The notes beneath the pieces are model-generated. The model was given only the letters and a program-made list of their open reading frames with translations. It did no database searches and had not been told where the DNA came from. The position numbers and the translations under genes are program-made. Below, one piece after another: positions 46,503 through 56,254 of a stretch of DNA of 64,000 bases. Within the stretch, counting starts at the first letter, position 1; every line of letters starts with the position of its first letter. This stretch comes from Acinetobacter sp. WCHA45 (lineage in GTDB: Bacteria; Pseudomonadota; Gammaproteobacteria; Pseudomonadales; Moraxellaceae): assembly GCF_002165255.2 (NCBI RefSeq), contig NZ_CP028561.1:2356001-2420000 (forward strand). Reading direction: 5' to 3'.

Positions 46503-46906
46503 GAAATGCTGAACTTACAATTGCACAGATTTTAAAATTCTGTCAGTTGATTATTGCCTTTCTTTGGATTTATCAAGGTTTAGTTCCTAAATTAATTTTT
46601 CAGGTAGAGGGTGAACAATACGTTTGGCAACAATTACATATTCCTGATGTGTATATACCATGCTTAGTCTCGCTTTCAGGGATTGGCGAGGTCATTTTTG
46701 GTATTCTCTTTCTGTTTATAAGACATCAATATTTGCACTGGCTCAGCATTTTGAGTTTAGTTGGGTTATTTATTTTGATTCTATTCATTTACCCAAATCA
46801 AATTTACCAAGCATTTAATCCCGTCGTGATGAATATTGCATTAGGGAGTCTTTCGCTGATTTCAATCTGGTGCCTCAACGCAAAGACTCACACTAAACCC
46901 GAATGA
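46499..46906 (+). CDS. DoxX-like membrane protein
   Basis: 135 residues with four hydrophobic helices (about 11-27, 51-70, 74-96, 102-124). The pattern FLWIYQGLVPKLIF and SLSGIGEVIFGILFLF fits DoxX-like proteins, which may act with thiol-disulfide proteins; the coupling to the DCC1 gene supports that. Starts at the ATGA overlap and ends inside the convergent MBL gene by 14 bases. Confidence 0.78.
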   Translation: MRNAELTIAQILKFCQLIIAFLWIYQGLVPKLIFQVEGEQYVWQQLHIPDVYIPCLVSLSGIGEVIFGILFLFIRHQYLHWLSILSLVGLFILILFIYPNQIYQAFNPVVMNIALGSLSLISIWCLNAKTHTKPE

Positions 46907-47945
46907 AATGTCCTTCACGAATACAATAAAATGGATTGACTAATTTAGATGAAGATTTCATTGCTTGTTGTAACTCATGTTCAGGAGCATTGCGATCTTC
47001 ATCAGTAAGTTGGAAAGTTCGAAAATGAATGGCCAATGAACGATGCGCATGCAAATCTAAATGCGCGTGAAAAGCATCTTGTGGATTCATATGCACATAT
47101 CGCATTAACTTTCGTGGCTCATAAGCACCTATGGGTAATAGTGCAATACGTGCATCACCATATCGCTCATGTATTTGTTTGAAGTGCCCTGCATAACCTG
47201 TATCACCCGCAAAGAAACAATGTCCTGTCTTTGCTAGAAGCGAAAAACCACCCCATAAAGCTCTATTTTGATCCCGTGCCCCACGTCCAGAAGCATGTTG
47301 TGCTGGGGTATAGGCTATCTTGATTTCGTCATGAAAAGGAATCTCTTGCCACCAATCCATTTCAATCACATGTAAATGTTTTGCTAAGTAGTAACCATTA
47401 CCTAAACCCGTATAAATCGGCATTTTAAATTTCTGATGCAGCCACTCCAACGTTGCCAAGTCCATATGGTCATAATGATTATGGCTTAGTAGTACTGCAT
47501 GAATCGTTGGAAGCTTTTCTAAAGCGATGCCTGTTGGGCAAACTCGTTGTGGGCCTTGACCTTGCTTTGGGCTCACATAGTCACACCAGACAGGATCGGT
47601 TAAGAAGTTGTAAGGGCCTATTTGGATGAGAACGGTTGCATGTCCTACAAACCAAATCTGCCAATTATTTAAATCTGCGTGTGGTCTATTTTGTGGTAAC
47701 TCAAGCATTTGATTACGCAAATTAGCTTCATGTGCGCGATCAACATTCCAAGTATAAGATTTTCGTGTCGCTAGCCATTTAAATAAACCTTTACGGTCAA
47801 ACGGTGTAAGCGGTTTTTCTAAATTATAAAAACGATCAATACCACAATGATCAGAAGGCTCATGTGGAAATGGAGGTTTCCCCCAAGTATGGCTCAAGCA
47901 AGATTGGGTCGGCAATTGATAGGTTAATGTCGGCTTATCTTTCAT
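46893..47945 (-). CDS. MBL-fold metallo-hydrolase (UlaG/NAPE-PLD-like)
   Basis: 350 residues from ATG at 47945, preceded by AGAAGAAG. Metal motif SHNHYDHMD is the HxHxDH metallo-beta-lactamase signature; FFAGDTGYAGHF supplies later ligands, and an ending SLAIHFRTFQLTDEDRNAP matches the family. The mid section has TPAQHASGRG. UlaG/NAPE-PLD-like hydrolases act on lactones or phosphodiesters; the substrate is unknown. It overlaps the DoxX-like gene at its 3' end (14 bases, convergent). Confidence 0.87.
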   Translation of the reverse strand: MKDKPTLTYQLPTQSCLSHTWGKPPFPHEPSDHCGIDRFYNLEKPLTPFDRKGLFKWLATRKSYTWNVDRAHEANLRNQMLELPQNRPHADLNNWQIWFVGHATVLIQIGPYNFLTDPVWCDYVSPKQGQGPQRVCPTGIALEKLPTIHAVLLSHNHYDHMDLATLEWLHQKFKMPIYTGLGNGYYLAKHLHVIEMDWWQEIPFHDEIKIAYTPAQHASGRGARDQNRALWGGFSLLAKTGHCFFAGDTGYAGHFKQIHERYGDARIALLPIGAYEPRKLMRYVHMNPQDAFHAHLDLHAHRSLAIHFRTFQLTDEDRNAPEHELQQAMKSSSKLVNPFYCIREGHFIRV

Positions 47946-47978
47946 GTACTTCTTCTTTGCTGGAATTGAATCGCACAA

Positions 47979-48328
47979 AATTCCGATAGGATTGGGATAA
48001 TGAGCAGTCCTTTACTCTAACTTTTAAAATCAATCTAATTGTATGATTTTTTTAGAGGGTTTAACTGTCTCTAAACAATCGAACTTGATCCTAACATAAG
48101 CTTGTTAGTTATGCTGATTTTATCCAGTCGAGTCAATACAATTTTAGGGAACATATCAAACCTTTCCACTATATACCTTATATAGTTTTCTTATTTATCT
48201 AATACATTTTTTATATTTTAAGAAAAAGTATATTGTTTACAAAAACAGCTATTATATAATGCACACCGAGAAGTACTTTCTAACACTCATACTTTACAAT
48301 AATAGTAAGACATATTTGGATCAGTCTA
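47979..48328. other. Intergenic region upstream of LysR gene 48329
   Basis: 350 bases, very AT-rich, without a credible gene. It carries the probable promoter described at 48233-48260. A TTTTTTTAG stretch lies at about 48050. I see no other organised feature. Confidence 0.6.
48233..48260 (+). promoter_or_regulatory. Likely sigma-70 promoter of LysR gene
   Basis: -35 TTGTTT at 48233-48238 and perfect -10 TATAAT at 48255-48260 (16-base spacer), about 68 bases upstream of the ATG. Confidence 0.65.
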
Positions 48329-49237
48329 ATGGAATTACGCCATTTACGTTACTTTATTACTGTTGCCGAGGAATTAAGCTTCAGTAAGGCTGCGGTAAAA
48401 CTGCATACAGCCCAACCCTCTTTAAGCCAACAAATCAAAGATTTAGAGGATGATATTGGTGTTCAATTATTTTATCGCACCAAACGTAAAGTTGAATTGA
48501 CTGAGGAAGGTCTGGTTTTTTTAGAACAAGCACGCTTAACCTTAACTCAAGCGGACAAAGCCATTACTATGGCGCGACAAGTTGCGGCAGCAAAAGTACA
48601 ATGCCTAAGAATCGGATTTTTACCTTCTGCTGAAATTAGAATTTTTCCCTATATTTTCCCTAGGTTACGTGTCAAGACACCTAAACTGCAAATCAACACA
48701 TTAAACTTAAAAGAAAGTGATCAAATCGCAGAATTAAAAAAAGGTGATTTAGACATTATTTTTATTAATCAAGACTTTCAAAATGAATATTTTGCCAGTC
48801 AATTGGTTTTGAAAGAACCGTTAATTTTTATCTTGCCGAAACAGCATCCTTTAGTGGAGTTTAATGCATTAAATATTGAACAACTGAATGGATTAGAACT
48901 GACCATCCTATCACATAAACTTTCTCAACCATTGGCTCAAACGATTCTGAAATACAGAGATCAGCATCAAATTAAATTTAAATCGGTCCACGAAACCAAC
49001 ACGATCGCTGAATGTATTCAAGCAGTACAGAGTGGTTCGAGCTGCGCGATTTTACCTTCTTATATGCAAGCACTTGCGACGGATCAAATCGCTGTTCGCC
49101 CATTAAACCACCCTCTGCCGAGTCTCGATGTATTTATGAGTTTCCATCGCACCTCACCAAGCCAAGCAGCAGAACAATTTTTGGAAGAAATTAGACAAGT
49201 TTTCGAACTAGAACAGTTAGCACTTTATGCAAGCTAA
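48329..49237 (+). CDS. LysR-family regulator (BenM/CatM-like subgroup)
   Basis: 302 residues. Helix-turn-helix MELRHLRYFITVAEELSFSKAAVKLHTAQPSLSQQI (1-36) opens the protein; the effector domain follows. The ELRHLRYF start and QPSLSQQI helix are those of the CatM/BenM group known from Acinetobacter aromatic catabolism, but no aromatic degradation genes are in the window. The regulated gene may be elsewhere. Confidence 0.83.
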   Translation: MELRHLRYFITVAEELSFSKAAVKLHTAQPSLSQQIKDLEDDIGVQLFYRTKRKVELTEEGLVFLEQARLTLTQADKAITMARQVAAAKVQCLRIGFLPSAEIRIFPYIFPRLRVKTPKLQINTLNLKESDQIAELKKGDLDIIFINQDFQNEYFASQLVLKEPLIFILPKQHPLVEFNALNIEQLNGLELTILSHKLSQPLAQTILKYRDQHQIKFKSVHETNTIAECIQAVQSGSSCAILPSYMQALATDQIAVRPLNHPLPSLDVFMSFHRTSPSQAAEQFLEEIRQVFELEQLALYAS

Positions 49238-49241
49238 GAAA

Positions 49242-49263
49242 AAAGCCGATTTAAACCGGCTTT
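49242..49263 (+). terminator. Hairpin after LysR gene
   Basis: Short stem AAAGCCG/CGGCTTT with 8-base loop directly after the stop codon. Confidence 0.6.
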
Positions 49264-49275
49264 GAGTTTGTCTAC

Positions 49276-49478
49276 TTAGGCTTGCTCACTAAAAAACGCC
49301 ACAAATTTTTGATAACTTTCACGCTGTTTTATATTTTCTAATCAGATTTTATCTCTACACCCAACATTTTGTTGGTCGATGCTGCTTCTATTCGCTCACA
49401 GGCAACCCCCAGTTCAATGAGCAACCAATCAACAACCACACCTCGAGACTGAGTATTTGTATAAAATGTAAGTGCCAT
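49276..49478 (-). pseudogene. Remnant of a glutathione S-transferase gene
   Basis: From ATG at 49478 (SD AAGGAAAT) the minus strand codes MALTFYTNTQSRGVVVDWL, continuing about 44 residues in the style of a GST thioredoxin-fold domain, then meets TAG at 49338-49340. Shortly downstream, in another frame, RESYQKFVAFFSEQA ends at TAA (49276-49278) and matches a GST C-terminal tail. The middle of the gene (about 150 codons) is missing, so an internal deletion plus frameshift inactivated it. Confidence 0.65.
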
Positions 49479-49559
49479 TTTTTATATTTCCTTGTTTATT
49501 GGTGTTATTAAAATTTAATCGTTCACGTTGTCAGTTTTTCTCAGTAGTCGAACAGCATA

Positions 49560-50227
49560 CTTCCTGAGTCCATCATTGTTGAAAAAGTTGTTGTTTGAAT
49601 TGTGGATAGCGTTCTTGGCCTAAACTTAGATTTTACATACGATCAAGTCGAAAATTTCGAAAATCATTGCGTAATTCACACCAAGCAGCGAGCACAATCT
49701 TGTCATTAAAATAACCAAGCGCAAACGCGCCAAACTGTTCTCGCACTGGTGCGTTGCTGTTCATCAAGATAATCAAAGAAAATTTTAACTTGAGATCGAA
49801 TCGACACTCTGACTTGCTCAACCAATATTTGATTGACAGCTAACCATACGTTAAAGGCTCTTAATGTGGTTTGCTGCAATAAAGTTTGCCGATGTTCAGG
49901 TAATACCGCATTTAATTTGGCTAACACTGAAATTGATGCTTCATTCAAAGCTTGGTCAGCAATACTTTTGAGCCAATATAGGGCTAAAAACATGGCTTCA
50001 TTTTCATTCAATGTCATTGGAGGAAGCAAAAAATCTTCTTTGAGCTGAAACCCCAATCATGCCACTGCATCAATTTGAACGCCTTGTTCACGCAAGGTGT
50101 CTATATGACGATAAACGCTACGCTGACTGATCTGCAAACGCTCAGCCAAAACGACTTGTGCGGTGACTGGAGAACGATATTGTCGAAGTAATTGTAATAA
50201 ATTCAGTAATCGAATAGCACGACTCAT
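49560..50227 (-). pseudogene. Broken WYL-domain regulator (YafY/DeoR type)
   Basis: From ATG at 50227 the frame codes a winged helix domain (LNLLQLLRQYRSPVTAQVVLAERLQISQRSVYRHIDTLREQG) up to codon 56, then TGA (50057-50059). The same frame goes on with LGFQLKEDFLLPPMTL for about 115 residues; then a second defect near 49750 needs a frame change to recover FALGYFNDKIVLAAWCELRNDFRNFRLDRM, a WYL-type core. A further TAA at the end and a last fragment (LSLGQERYPQFKQQLFQQ) follow. At least three lesions. It lies next to the GST remnant on the same strand. Confidence 0.7.
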
Positions 50228-50304
50228 GCTATCCCTATTGTTATTATTGATGATGAGAAAATCAGCTTTCTCACCATCTTATCTTTGCAAATAATGTGAA
50301 TCGC

Positions 50305-50979
50305 TTAACTTTCACTAATCGCTGCACGTTCTAAGATTGTTTGCAAATAAGCATGTAAATCCTGCACATTATGAGCAATCGTTAAAGGCTGGTATTGTTG
50401 CAAAGTTTCAATACTATGCACCCCATAGCTGACGCCAATACGTTGCATATTCAGATTTTCTGCCATTTCTAAATCGTAACTGGTATCCCCCACCATAATG
50501 GCGCATTCAACTGCTACATCCAACTCAGCAAGAATATCCTGCAACATCAATGGATCAGGTTTAGACTTGGTTTCACTGGCTGCACGAGTAGTATCAAAAA
50601 TCTGATGACTATTGGTTTGACTCAATACACGATCTAAACCTTTACGACTTTTACCCGTCGCAACTGCAAGCTTGATCCCTTGTTGTTTTAAGTCAGCCAA
50701 CAACTCTGCCACTCCACTAAACCATGCATCGCCTTTTGAATTTGCAACATAATGATCTGCATAACATTGCAAAATATCTTGCTGCAAATCTGGAACCTGC
50801 GGAAATAAGATTTGCATGACTTCGGGCAAACCCAAGCCAATGATACTTTTTGCGGCATCATCCGTTAAAGGTTGCTCAAATTGCTGTGCTGCATATTGCA
50901 GACTTGCTACGATTTGTCCAACCGAATCGAATAAAGTGCCATCCCAGTCAAAAATCACCAGTTCGATATTTTGACTCAT
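50305..50979 (-). CDS. HAD-family hydrolase (phosphoglycolate phosphatase-like)
   Basis: 224 residues. HAD motifs: DWDGTLFDSVGQI (nucleophile), VATGKSRKGL (motif II), KPDPLMLQDIL (Lys), and VGDTSYDLEMAENLNM (motif III-IV). Resembles Gph-like phosphatases; the substrate is not proven. Its ATG overlaps the rluC stop by 4 bases (50976-50979) so translation is coupled to rluC. Confidence 0.87.
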   Translation of the reverse strand: MSQNIELVIFDWDGTLFDSVGQIVASLQYAAQQFEQPLTDDAAKSIIGLGLPEVMQILFPQVPDLQQDILQCYADHYVANSKGDAWFSGVAELLADLKQQGIKLAVATGKSRKGLDRVLSQTNSHQIFDTTRAASETKSKPDPLMLQDILAELDVAVECAIMVGDTSYDLEMAENLNMQRIGVSYGVHSIETLQQYQPLTIAHNVQDLHAYLQTILERAAISES

Positions 50980-51908
50980 TTCTGTTTTCTCAATTCATTG
51001 ATCACTTGTTGCATATCTTCTGGCATTGGCGCTTCAATGCTTGGATAGTTTGGAATGTCTAAACGCATGGCATGTAGGCATAAACGACGTGCTTCAGGGC
51101 CTTTATAGTCTGTATTATGTCCATATTTATCATCCCCAACTAAAGGATGACCAATACTTAAACCATGTACACGGATTTGATGAGTACGTCCCGAAAGCGG
51201 TGACGCATGCACCAAAGTTGCTGTCTTAAAACGTTCAACCACTTTCCAGTCAGTCTTACTCGGCTTACCGTCTTTGGTCACACGGACACGTCGCTCACCA
51301 TTCGCAAGTTCATAACGAAGCAAAGGCGCATCAATCAATTGCTGATCCAAACTGACTTGTCCTTTGACAATCGCCGCATACGTTTTTTGAATTTTATGCT
51401 CGCGTAGTAAATCCTGAAGCAGTTTTAAGGTACTACGTTTCTTACTGATCATGACTAAGCCTGAAGTATCTCGGTCAATACGATGGATCAGTTCCAAGTA
51501 TTTTTTACCTGTCGCGGCACGCAAGGCTTCGATTAAACCATACGCCACACCACTGCCGCCATGAACAGCAATCCCAGACGGTTTATTCACTACTAATAAG
51601 CCTTCATCTTCGTAAACCACACGACTAAGCAGGCTTTGGGCCACGCCATCACTCACTGGTGCCGCGCTTTCATCCTTTTGTTCATAACGAATTGGTGCGA
51701 CACGAATCTGATCGCCAATATTCAAACGTGTTTCTGCTTTTATTCTTTTTTTGTTTACACGTACTTGTCCTTCACGAATCAAACGGTAGATTCGACTTTT
51801 CGGAACACCTTTTAATCGGGTAAATAAAAAATTATCTATTCGCTGCCCGTCTTGATGCTCATCCACGTCAAACCAAGTGACACTTTGCCATTGTTGTGTA
51901 GAATTCAT
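50976..51908 (-). CDS. rluC: 23S rRNA pseudouridine synthase RluC
   Basis: 310 residues. N-terminal S4 domain (DNFLFTRLKGVPKSRIYRLIREGQVRVNKKR) and RsuA/RluA catalytic domain with Asp147 in HRIDRDTSG. RluC modifies U955, U2504 and U2580 in E. coli. Start ATG at 51908. It is divergent from rne, as in many gammaproteobacteria; the stretch between holds the long rne leader. Overlaps the HAD gene. Confidence 0.94.
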   Translation of the reverse strand: MNSTQQWQSVTWFDVDEHQDGQRIDNFLFTRLKGVPKSRIYRLIREGQVRVNKKRIKAETRLNIGDQIRVAPIRYEQKDESAAPVSDGVAQSLLSRVVYEDEGLLVVNKPSGIAVHGGSGVAYGLIEALRAATGKKYLELIHRIDRDTSGLVMISKKRSTLKLLQDLLREHKIQKTYAAIVKGQVSLDQQLIDAPLLRYELANGERRVRVTKDGKPSKTDWKVVERFKTATLVHASPLSGRTHQIRVHGLSIGHPLVGDDKYGHNTDYKGPEARRLCLHAMRLDIPNYPSIEAPMPEDMQQVINELRKQK

Positions 51909-52696
51909 ACGCTCGATTAATCCAAGATTTGCTAAATATGATTAAAAATTGATCACTTAGCTAAGTTATTTCACAAGAAACCTAAACTTAGCCCATAGGC
52001 AGATGCCGCAAGGTTTGATATATTCAGCGCACGGATACCACCGTAAGTGAGCATCAGATCAAAAATTTTATTTAGATAAAATTTTAAATCGACGAGATAC
52101 TCACCAATAACTCGGATAGGTCCTAAAGAATTATGCCGACGCCGAAGGCTTATTATATCGGCAAAATGGCAAACTGTTGCGTTTAATTGTGCATCAGCAC
52201 ATACAGTTTGTTCAGAAAAAATATGTTGCCAACAAATTTGTTGGTTATTAAACGTAAACTGATCCACATCAGACAATTTGCTCCCTGATGTCGCATTCAG
52301 GCTAAAGCGTTGATGCATTGGAACTGCTAAGCAGAGATACGATGATCATTCCGTATCACGAGACTTCCAGGTGGATCGACTTCAATGCTTAATGACAGTG
52401 AAAGTCACCATCCAATGCACCGCTCACCCGCCAGTGAAGCGTCTAGGAACTTTGATTATGCTGGGTCTAACGATATTTCACAGATGCAAAACATGGATGA
52501 AATATCATTAGACTGAAGATTAAGGCACTATTGCTGACATCGAAATAAACGTATCAAAGCACAAACTGAATATTTACAGTCAGTGGTTTCAGAGCATCAT
52601 GTACAAAGCTGCTTCTGAATCTTGATCGCCAATTTGATGTTTGCTCAAAAGTATCGAGCTGATTGTTTGTGTGCATCACTATTAGGTGTCACACCC
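51909..52696 (+). other. Long structured leader region of rne
   Basis: 788 bases between the divergent starts of rluC and rne contain no credible gene (a 115-codon minus-strand open frame inside it has no family look and overlaps hairpins). Perfect or near-perfect inverted repeats are: 52062-52085 (AAAATTTTAT/ATAAAATTTT), 52170-52210 (CAAACTGT/ACAGTTTG with an inner GTGC/GCAC), 52229-52244 (16-bp palindrome), and 52465-52513 (16-base arms). RNase E in E. coli autoregulates through its 5' leader; a comparable function is inferred here, not shown. The promoter position was not identified. Confidence 0.55.
52465..52513 (+). repeat. Long inverted repeat in the rne leader
   Basis: Arms 52465-52480 (GTCTAACGATATTTCA) and 52498-52513 (TGAAATATCATTAGAC) pair with one mismatch over 16 bases around a 17-base loop. 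This is the strongest hairpin in the leader, 184 bases before the rne start codon. Confidence 0.8.
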
Positions 52697-55600
52697 ATGA
52701 AACGTATGTTGATTAATGCAACCCACGCCGAAGAAGTTCGCGTTGCACTGATTACTGGTAATCGTCTTTACGATTTCGATTTAGAAAATCGTACTCGTGA
52801 ACAAAAAAAATCAAATATTTATAAAGGTCATGTCACTCGCGTTGAACCTTCTTTAGAAGCAGTTTTCGTTGAGTACGGCGCACAGCGTCAAGGCTTTTTA
52901 TCTATGCGAGAAATTGCAAACTCGTATTTCAAAGCGGATCCTCGTCAAACTTCAAATATTCGTGAACTCATCACTGAAGGCACAGAATTATTGGTTCAAG
53001 TCGAAAAAGAAGAGCGTGGCAACAAAGGTGCTGCACTTTCTACTTTTATTTCTCTTGCAGGCCGTTATTTAGTACTTATGCCAAACAACCCGAAAGGTGG
53101 CGGTATTAGCCGTCAGATTTCAGGTTCTGTGCGCGAAGAACTCAAAGAAATTCTATCTTCTTTAAATGTACCTCGTGGCATGAGCGTCATTGTTCGTACT
53201 GCGGGTATTGGTCGTACACAAGAAGAATTGCAACTTGATTTGCAACATTTACTTGACCTTTGGGCTCAAATCCAAGGTTCAGCAGGTTCTGGTCCATCAC
53301 CAATGTTAGTTCACCAAGAAGCAGGTGTAGTGACACGTGCGATCCGTGATTACTTACGTGATGATGTTGCAGAAATCCTGATTGATAGTGAACAAGCTTA
53401 TAACGAAGCCTATAACTTCGTAAAAGCAGTCATGCCACGCCAACTTGATAAGTTAAAAACTTATACCTTGAATGAGCCTCTATTTGCTCACTTCGGTATC
53501 GAAAGCCAAATTCAAACCGCTTATGAACGTGAAGTTAAACTTCCGTCTGGTGGTTCAATCGTCATTGACCAAACTGAAGCTTTAGTTTCAATCGATATTA
53601 ACTCGGCGAAATCAACGCGTGGTCATGATGTTGAAGAAACTGCTTTAAATACTAACTTAGAAGCAGCTGAAGAAATCGCACGCCAACTTCGTTTGCGTGA
53701 TATTGGCGGTTTAGTCGTGATCGATTTTATTGACATGACCAAAGACCGTAACCAACGTATGGTTGAAGCGAAATTACGTGAAGCAACGCAAAGTGACCGC
53801 GCACGTATCCAGTTCGGTCAACTGTCACGTTTTGGACTCATGGAAATGAGCCGTCAACGTTTACGCCCTTCTTTAGAAGAAGCGACTGGCTACGTTTGCC
53901 CACGCTGTCATGGCACGGGCATGGTACGCGACCTACGTTCCTTGTCACTTTCAATTATGCGTAAAGTAGAAGAAATTGCATTACGCGAACGTCAGGGTGA
54001 GGTACAGGTGGAAGTGCCTGTGGAAATCGCGGCATTCCTGTTGAATGAAAAGCGTCACAGCCTTGTATATCTGGAGCAAACTTCCAATGTGCGTGTCACC
54101 ATTTTGCCGCACCCACATTTAGAAACGCCACACTATGAAATTCAGTACAATCCAGCAGGCTTTGCGCCTTCAAGCTATGAACGTACTGAAGCGACCCGTG
54201 ACAGTGAAAAACAACTCGGTTATGAGTCTTCTGAATGGCATTTAGAAGAAGCAGAGCATCACCATGCAGCACCTGCACAAAATAATGCAGCCGCACAGCA
54301 AAAGAAAGCCACTCAACAACAAGCTGCTCAACCTAAGCAAGCACAACAAGCTGTTGCACAAAAATCAGCAAGCCCTTGCGCATGGTTAGAGAACTTATTC
54401 GTTCAAAAGCAAGCACAAACGATTGATCAATCACGTTCTGCACAAAATGCTGCCGCAGCAATTGAACAAATGATTAATAACGGTGCAGTCAGCCGTGGTC
54501 AGTTTGGTCAAATGAATACACCTGCTGCTATCACTGAGACTGCAGCACCAACCGTCAATAATGCTTATATTTCACAATCACCCGTGAAACAAGAAGCACG
54601 CGAAACATTTGAGAAAGATGAAAAAGCTCATCGCCCAAATCAATCGCAAAATCCGAAGAAACGTAAACATAAAGAACAACGTGAACATCATTCACATGCA
54701 CATGAGCAACAAAATCAAGTGCAGGAAGAAAATGTTCAAGTTTCTTCTCGTCAAGAGCAACCATCACGTCAAGAACAACGTGAGTTAAAGCGTCAGCAAA
54801 AACGTCAGCAACCACAAGAACATCAAAACCAACAGCAGCATCAAGATGCTGGACATGGTAATGATACAAGCGCGTTGCCACGTCGTGATCGCAATAACCA
54901 ACAGCGTCCAAATCGACCAAACCGTCATCGTGACCAAAGTGTTTTAAATGAAACTGCTGCCGCTACACCTGAAACTGTAGCAAGTCCTCAACAAATTAAA
55001 GTTGATGTGATTGATGCACCTCGCGCAGAACCAATCAACACAGCATTGATCGTAAATATTGATCAAGGTCAAAGTGAAATTGTTGCATTAAATCAACAAC
55101 AGGCTAAGCCAGTTACAAAAACTGAAACAGTACCTGTTGCTGTAGAGCAAACTGAAGTCCTTGAACCTGTTCAAACAGAAAAAGTGGCTACAGAAGTTGA
55201 AGAAGTGACATCAACTGAAGCTGCTCCAGCACCTGTAAAACGTGCTAGCAATGATCCACGTTCACGTCGTCGTCATCGTGATTCACAATCATCGCCTAAA
55301 GCCGTTGTGCCTAAAGTTGTACCGTCACAAATTCCAACATTAGCTCAATACACGATGAGTAGCCTGATTCGTCATGTATATGGTGAAGATTGTACTATTT
55401 TGATTGAGCAATTCGGCTTGGTGACAACATTTAATCGTGCATTACAAAAGTTTGCTGAGCAATATGCAAATACTTTAGTGCTTGAAACTGTTGCTGAAGA
55501 AAAACGTCCCGTAACCCGTGATGCTGAACTTCCAACTCAAAAGCAAACTGAAGAAGTTGAACCTGCACCTGTATTGGCACTAACTCCACCTGAAGCACCT

Positions 55601-56065
55601 GCTACTCGTGTTGCAAATGATCCACGCGAACGTCGTCGCTTGGCTAAACTTGCCGCTGAACAAGCTAAGGAAGCTCATATCGCTGCAAATACGACTGCTG
55701 CACCTATTGAAAGCACTGAATCGAAAGAAGAAGTGCCAGAAACAGTCGTTAATATTGTTACAGATGAAACAGTAGCCACCACTCCAGCGCAACAACCACT
55801 AGAACTAGACAGTGCTGATGTTATGCCAGCAGAAGCCGCATCAGTTGAAGCTTCCGAGCCAGTAACATCGACTGAAACAGCTGAAGTTGAAATCGTAGCT
55901 GCAACGGTGTCTGAAACGACTGAAACTGTTCAAACTGTTGAAAAAGCTGAGCCAACTGAAGCAGAACTAGAGGATGAAGCAGCGAAGGCAGAAAAGGAAA
56001 AATCTAGCCGCCCTCGTCGCCCTCGTGGAAGACCACCTAAAAAGAGCACAACTGGCAATGAATAA
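52697..56065 (+). CDS. rne: Ribonuclease E
   Basis: 1122 residues from ATG at 52697 ([18 protein letters not shown]), after TTAGGTGTC; the frame is open upstream but without family support. The catalytic half has an S1 domain (from about 39), a DNase I-like region with the acidic [18 protein letters not shown]...VVIDFIDM site, and the zinc-link CPRCHGTG at residues 401-408. The C-terminal half (about 510-1122) is low complexity: Gln/Ala-rich (about 530-590), an Arg/Lys/His-rich RNA-binding stretch (about 640-760), two NDPR motifs at 852-855 and 974-977, a folded-looking helical segment between them (about 883-930), and a basic end ([11 protein letters not shown]). It organises the RNA degradosome. 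Confidence 0.96.
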   Translation: MKRMLINATHAEEVRVALITGNRLYDFDLENRTREQKKSNIYKGHVTRVEPSLEAVFVEYGAQRQGFLSMREIANSYFKADPRQTSNIRELITEGTELLVQVEKEERGNKGAALSTFISLAGRYLVLMPNNPKGGGISRQISGSVREELKEILSSLNVPRGMSVIVRTAGIGRTQEELQLDLQHLLDLWAQIQGSAGSGPSPMLVHQEAGVVTRAIRDYLRDDVAEILIDSEQAYNEAYNFVKAVMPRQLDKLKTYTLNEPLFAHFGIESQIQTAYEREVKLPSGGSIVIDQTEALVSIDINSAKSTRGHDVEETALNTNLEAAEEIARQLRLRDIGGLVVIDFIDMTKDRNQRMVEAKLREATQSDRARIQFGQLSRFGLMEMSRQRLRPSLEEATGYVCPRCHGTGMVRDLRSLSLSIMRKVEEIALRERQGEVQVEVPVEIAAFLLNEKRHSLVYLEQTSNVRVTILPHPHLETPHYEIQYNPAGFAPSSYERTEATRDSEKQLGYESSEWHLEEAEHHHAAPAQNNAAAQQKKATQQQAAQPKQAQQAVAQKSASPCAWLENLFVQKQAQTIDQSRSAQNAAAAIEQMINNGAVSRGQFGQMNTPAAITETAAPTVNNAYISQSPVKQEARETFEKDEKAHRPNQSQNPKKRKHKEQREHHSHAHEQQNQVQEENVQVSSRQEQPSRQEQRELKRQQKRQQPQEHQNQQQHQDAGHGNDTSALPRRDRNNQQRPNRPNRHRDQSVLNETAAATPETVASPQQIKVDVIDAPRAEPINTALIVNIDQGQSEIVALNQQQAKPVTKTETVPVAVEQTEVLEPVQTEKVATEVEEVTSTEAAPAPVKRASNDPRSRRRHRDSQSSPKAVVPKVVPSQIPTLAQYTMSSLIRHVYGEDCTILIEQFGLVTTFNRALQKFAEQYANTLVLETVAEEKRPVTRDAELPTQKQTEEVEPAPVLALTPPEAPATRVANDPRERRRLAKLAAEQAKEAHIAANTTAAPIESTESKEEVPETVVNIVTDETVATTPAQQPLELDSADVMPAEAASVEASEPVTSTETAEVEIVAATVSETTETVQTVEKAEPTEAELEDEAAKAEKEKSSRPRRPRGRPPKKSTTGNE

Positions 56066-56090
56066 TTTGCTAAATTGTACTCAATAAGGC

Positions 56091-56123
56091 AAAGCCTAGT
56101 CATTTCGATGACTAGGCTTTTTT
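56091..56123 (+). terminator. Terminator of rne
   Basis: 13-bp stem AAAGCCTAGTCAT/ATGACTAGGCTTT closed by a UUCG-type TTCG loop, then T-run. Confidence 0.93.
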
Positions 56124-56254
56124 GTTATTTTGTCAGATTAGATTGATTGCTCTAGGAACTTACCAGTAAAAACAGCATCAACAACAATGATGTTAATGGT
56201 TGTGTTCTAACAGATAGCCATTTTTGGACTGGTCGAAAAATAAATAGGATTGAT

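Noticed and set aside
51971..52318. 115-codon minus-strand open frame between rluC and rne
   Set aside because: Overlaps several inverted repeats of the rne leader, has no family-like features or SD, and would be unusually composed; likely spurious.
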